From positions 1 through 12,629 of the forward strand of contig JAOAAI010000221.1 in NCBI GenBank assembly GCA_026418955.1: a stretch of DNA of 12,629 nucleotides, written 5' to 3'. Position 1 is the stretch's first letter; every line of letters starts with the position of its first letter. The position numbers were made by a program, and so were the translations under genes. Source of the DNA: Candidatus Goldiibacteriota bacterium (GTDB taxonomy: Bacteria > Oederibacteriota > PGYV01 > DSYL01). The notes below the pieces were generated by a model that had not been told where the DNA came from, ran no database searches, and worked only from the letters and a program-made list of their open reading frames with translations. Positions 10,299-12,629 of the stretch are shown here, in pieces.

Positions 10299-11791
10299 AA
10301 AATAAAATTAAGTTAATTAAAACTTTAATGTTAGCACATTATCCTTTTTACGGTAAATTTCTTTTAAATGTTGATATAATTCCGCGTCCTAGTATTTCTA
10401 CGTTAGCAACAGATTCTTACAATATTTATTATAATCCTGATTTTGTTTTAAAAGAACCTTTTAACAATATATTTACATGTTTTTTGCATGAAATATTACA
10501 TATTATGTTGCAACATTTTATTAGGTTTAATGTAAAAGATTTTTCTAAGCGAGGATTAGGTTTAATTTTAAATATAGCATTGGATTATGCAGTAAATAGT
10601 TTAATTTTTGATTCTATTTTGTTAGAGGGTAATAAATTAAGACCTGGACAGAATTTTATTTCTTCTCTTTATTATTCTTCTAAATATAAGTTTAAAAATG
10701 TAGAATTTATACTTCAGGATTTACTTAAAGAAATATCAATCGAAAAAGTTAAATATTATCAAAACAGTGAAGAGGGAGAAGAAGGAGGAGAGGAAAGAGG
10801 AAATGGAGGGGGAGGAGAGGAAGGAGGAGGAAACAAAAAAGAAAAGGGTGGAGGGAAAGGAGAGAAGAAAAAAGAAGGAGGGAAGGGGGAAGGAGGAGGA
10901 AGTGAAGAGGAGGGTGGAGAAAAAGGTGAAGGGGAAGAAGGTAAAGAGGGGGAAGGAGAAGAGAAAGGAGAAGAATTGCCGAATTATCAAGAATTAACAA
11001 ACGGAAGAATTTTAGATGATCATAATTATGCTTGGGATTCGGTTAAGAAGATAAAAAAATTTAAAAATAAAATTGACGAGATAAAGGATAAGATAAATGA
11101 TATAACACAAAAGTCTTATGTTTCGAGTCCTAATACGATGGGGTTTGGGGAGACGGAAGATGCTGTAAAATTATATTCTTTTTTAAATCCTAGTTTAGGT
11201 AAATTAAATTGGAAACAGTATATCGAAAAAAATATTATATCTTATTTTGGGGATATAGAGTTGGATATTTCGACTTTCGATAAACGTTATGTATCTCGGG
11301 AGAGGTTTATATATCCTTATCGTTATCAACGAAATGCATATATTATTATTGCGGTAGATACTTCTGGTTCGATAACGAAGGATATGTTAAATATTTTTGT
11401 AGGGGAGATATACGGTGTTCTTAAGCAGATTAAAAATTTAAATATTTTGTTTTATGCTTGTGATGATTCGATACGAAAAAAAATTTTTTATAAAAATATA
11501 GGAGATTTTAGAAACAATGTTAAATCTTTAATGCAGAATTTACTGCATGGGGGTGGTAATACAAGTTTTGTTCCTGTTTTTAAAGATTTAGAACAAAATA
11601 GAAAAAAACATTTTAAAAGGGATGATAAATTATTAATGTTTTATTTTACAGATGGGTTTGGGGATCAAGAAAATGTTAATATTCCTTTATTTTTAAAGAA
11701 TAAAGTTTTTTGGATTATTCCAAAACAATCTACTCAAGATGTTATAGAAAGATTTCCTAAGCATTCTAGATGTATAAAAATAGATATTTAG
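10277..11791 (+). CDS. DUF2201-type protein: metallopeptidase-like domain plus VWA domain
   Basis: The 504-residue protein has an N-terminal domain with HEILHIMLQH (71-80, an HExxH zinc-binding motif with a further His) and the family-typical ILNIALDYAVNSLI (98-110). Next comes a Glu/Gly/Lys-only linker (about 163-235). A C-terminal VWA-like domain has MIDAS motif DTSGS (361-365), Thr in GGGNTSF (425-431) and FTDG (457-460). This order matches the DUF2201 putative metallopeptidase/VWA family, normally encoded next to a MoxR ATPase that acts on or with it. The ATPase here is at 5467-6495 in opposite orientation. Metal sites look intact, but whether the peptidase is active is unknown. The start overlaps the sigma-like gene; AGAGGAGA lies 6 nt upstream. 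The stop is TAG, and a promoter for the next gene begins directly after it. Confidence 0.88.
   Translation: MFNEKSIENKIKLIKTLMLAHYPFYGKFLLNVDIIPRPSISTLATDSYNIYYNPDFVLKEPFNNIFTCFLHEILHIMLQHFIRFNVKDFSKRGLGLILNIALDYAVNSLIFDSILLEGNKLRPGQNFISSLYYSSKYKFKNVEFILQDLLKEISIEKVKYYQNSEEGEEGGEERGNGGGGEEGGGNKKEKGGGKGEKKKEGGKGEGGGSEEEGGEKGEGEEGKEGEGEEKGEELPNYQELTNGRILDDHNYAWDSVKKIKKFKNKIDEIKDKINDITQKSYVSSPNTMGFGETEDAVKLYSFLNPSLGKLNWKQYIEKNIISYFGDIELDISTFDKRYVSRERFIYPYRYQRNAYIIIAVDTSGSITKDMLNIFVGEIYGVLKQIKNLNILFYACDDSIRKKIFYKNIGDFRNNVKSLMQNLLHGGGNTSFVPVFKDLEQNRKKHFKRDDKLLMFYFTDGFGDQENVNIPLFLKNKVFWIIPKQSTQDVIERFPKHSRCIKIDI
10768..10976 (+). repeat. Polypurine low-complexity tract in the VWA gene
   Basis: About 210 nt of coding strand are nearly all G and A, with only a handful of pyrimidines, and encode the Glu/Gly/Lys linker. 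Antisense and +1 frames stay open as a result and should not be called genes. Acidic linkers are common between the two domains of such proteins; a polypurine run this long is not required by that composition alone, and it could form triplex DNA. Confidence 0.85.
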
Positions 11792-11821
11792 TTTACATTT
11801 TTATGTTTAATAAAGTATAAT
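11792..11821 (+). promoter_or_regulatory. Sigma-70-like promoter for the right-end small genes
   Basis: TTTACA (11792-11797) and TATAAT (11816-11821) are 18 bp apart. Hexamers and spacing are identical to those of the minus-strand promoter at 4658-4687, and the spacer ends are similar (TTTAATAAAG here, TTTTAATAAG there). AGGAGG follows at 11828-11833 and the ATG at 11840. The -35 starts one base after the TAG stop of the VWA gene. Confidence 0.7.
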
Positions 11822-11839
11822 ATTTATAGGAGGTTAAAA

Positions 11840-11962
11840 ATGAAATCTATTAAAAATAAAAATTTAAAAAAGACAGTAATTACGGTAGAGAAACATTATC
11901 CTGCAGGAATAGTTAAAGATAAATATACATTAAAAAAGAAGAAAAAAAATGGAAAAAAATAA
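11840..11962 (+). CDS. Small basic protein (40 aa)
   Basis: The frame runs from ATG 11840 to TAA 11960-11962 and encodes 40 residues with 16 Lys. A basic N-terminus (MKSIKNKNLKKT) precedes a beta-like VITVEKHYPAGIVKDKYTL and a Lys-rich end. The start is strongly supported by AGGAGG at optimal spacing and by the promoter at 11792-11821. No family is recognised. Its size and charge suggest nucleic-acid binding or host polymerase targeting, which is only inference. It is the first gene of a short unit that continues with two further small genes; its end overlaps the next frame by 14 bp. Confidence 0.7.
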   Translation: MKSIKNKNLKKTVITVEKHYPAGIVKDKYTLKKKKKNGKK

Positions 11963-12092
11963 TTTTTATTTTTTTTTAGATTTAGATCAAGAAATATTAA
12001 AAATTTTAAATCGAAAATTTTTATACCCGAAAGAGATATTTTTTTTGCAGAAAAATATTAAAAATTTAGAAAATTTAAAAAAAAAAAATTGA
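11949..12092 (+). CDS. Possible 47-aa protein
   Basis: An ATG at 11949 inside the end of the 40-aa gene opens a frame to TGA 12090-12092. The peptide is MEKNNFYFFLDLDQEILKIL followed by a Lys/Asn/Leu-rich second half. The 14-bp overlap and lack of a gap are typical of coupled phage genes. There is no proper Shine-Dalgarno site (A-rich only) and it is the sole gene here ending in TGA, so the call is tentative. The TGA overlaps the A of the next gene's AAGGAG ribosome site. No function can be proposed. Confidence 0.45.
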   Translation: MEKNNFYFFLDLDQEILKILNRKFLYPKEIFFLQKNIKNLENLKKKN

Positions 12093-12103
12093 AGGAGTAG
12101 ATT

Positions 12104-12412
12104 ATGTTTGAAATTGATTACGATTATTATTTACTTTTAACACAAGAAAAAGATAAATTTAAAAATCAATCTCCTGCTGTTCCTTATTTTTATTACAATC
12201 GTTTTTTAAAAAATGACGGGATAGAGGTAGAAAAAGATTTAATTTTATTCGATTGTAATAAGACAGAAAAAAGAGTTTTTAATTTAAAATATAATTATTA
12301 TGCTTTATTATTTAAAAAAGATGGAAAAATAGAGGGTCTTCAAGTTAATTCAATAGATGCACAAAAATTATTAAATTATATAAATATCGAAAATTTTTAC
12401 GAAAATCGATAA
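12104..12412 (+). CDS. Unknown 102-aa Tyr/Asn/Lys-rich protein
   Basis: The product starts MFEIDYDYYLLLTQEKDKFK and shows alternating strands and helices: VPYFYYNRFLKNDGIEVEKD, LILFDCN, then VFNLKYNYYALLFKKDGKIE, and a C-terminal helix SIDAQKLLNYINIENFYE. A single Cys and no metal or catalytic motif are seen. The start is well supported by AAGGAG 6-7 nt upstream. It is the last gene before the tandem array at the right end of the contig. The family is not recognised; a small soluble alpha/beta protein is the best description. Confidence 0.7.
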   Translation: MFEIDYDYYLLLTQEKDKFKNQSPAVPYFYYNRFLKNDGIEVEKDLILFDCNKTEKRVFNLKYNYYALLFKKDGKIEGLQVNSIDAQKLLNYINIENFYENR

Positions 12413-12420
12413 AATTATTT

Positions 12421-12629
12421 TTACCCCTTTACACCTTTGCGCAGATATAGGGGTATAAGGTAATCTTTTTTATATCTTGTGCAGGTGTAGGGGTATAAAG
12501 TAATTTTTTTATATCTTGCGCAGGTGTAAGGGTATAAAGTAATTTTTTTATATTTTGTGCAGGTGTAAGGGTATACTTTTATACAAAAATAATATCAATG
12601 CCTTTTACACCTTTGTGCAGGTGTAGGGG
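12421..12629. repeat. 39-40 bp tandem repeat array with hairpin cores, runs off the contig
   Basis: Five copies of GCAGGTGTAGGGGTATAAAG or close variants have their GCAG at 12441, 12481, 12520, 12559 and 12617 (spacings 40, 39, 39, 58). Between them is TAATTTTTTTATATCTTG. The outermost copies carry TTTACACCT on the left (12428-12436 and 12604-12612), giving TACACCT/AGGTGTA inverted repeats around TTGYGC. In inner copies the left arm reads TATATCT or TATTTT, which can still pair by G-U wobble in RNA. No coding potential is seen. The array shares its TTTACACCTT word with the 4937-5115 array and ends at the contig edge. Confidence 0.85.

Noticed and set aside
10736..11000. Antisense Ser/Phe/Leu-rich and +1-frame Glu/Lys-rich ORFs
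   Set aside because: They are open only because the polypurine tract lacks stop codons; the true frame joins two recognisable domains.
1..12629. tRNA genes or a reassigned stop codon
   Set aside because: No cloverleaf or T-loop signature was seen. TAA and TAG end clear genes, and Trp is always TGG in the Trp-rich repeats, so there is no sign of TGA recoding.

Overview
The window looks like part of a very AT-rich tailed bacteriophage genome, probably a contig assembled from metagenomic reads. Its first 24 bases are a Tn5/Nextera sequencing adapter, so the left end is a library artefact. Three things point to a phage rather than a bacterial chromosome. A collagen-like (Gly-X-Ser)n protein of the kind found in tail fibres is cut by the left end. 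There is a small divergent sigma-like factor, a T4 gp14-like neck protein candidate, and many short tightly packed genes of unknown function. Shine-Dalgarno sites are strong. Stops are almost all TAA, with two TAG and one TGA in a tentative small gene. Intergenic DNA is nearly all A/T.

Layout. Positions 25-1671 hold leftward genes: a GT9-like glycosyltransferase (1207-1671), a coiled-coil protein (986-1189), a clear intrinsic terminator, then three small genes ending in the truncated collagen-like protein. Positions 1767-4640 hold short units in alternating directions: two Lys-rich helical proteins, a Gln-rich protein, the gp14-like neck protein candidate, and a leftward pair consisting of a 49-residue membrane peptide and a 217-residue protein. 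Both divergent gaps in this part (1672-1766 and 3066-3154) have the octamer AATAAATA facing each of the four genes. This resembles T4-type late promoters (TATAAATA).

Positions 4641-5466 are noncoding and contain repeats: eight GGAGAGTCCTC-like boxes and two pairs of TTTACACCTTATA boxes exactly 21 bp apart. A leftward MoxR-type AAA+ ATPase gene (5467-6495) follows, then about 730 bp of extremely AT-rich noncoding DNA carrying a 38-bp tandem repeat. From 7229 to 11791 a rightward set of genes encodes two Trp-rich ankyrin-like repeat proteins, a small protein that copies the start of the first, a sigma-like factor, and a DUF2201-type protein (HExxH metallopeptidase-like domain plus VWA domain). 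DUF2201/VWA proteins usually work with MoxR ATPases, so the two partners here flank the repeat proteins. The right end has three small genes behind a sigma-70-like promoter and a 39-40 bp tandem repeat array that runs off the contig.

The most unusual signal is inside the MoxR gene. Its coding sequence is tiled by about 17 consecutive perfect or near-perfect inverted repeats (stems of 7-17 bp, mostly short loops), covering roughly 540 of 907 nt by hand count, including the Walker A and Walker B codons. No other gene here shows this. The ATPase gene and the ankyrin-like genes also have clearly higher GC than their neighbours, which suggests a separate origin.
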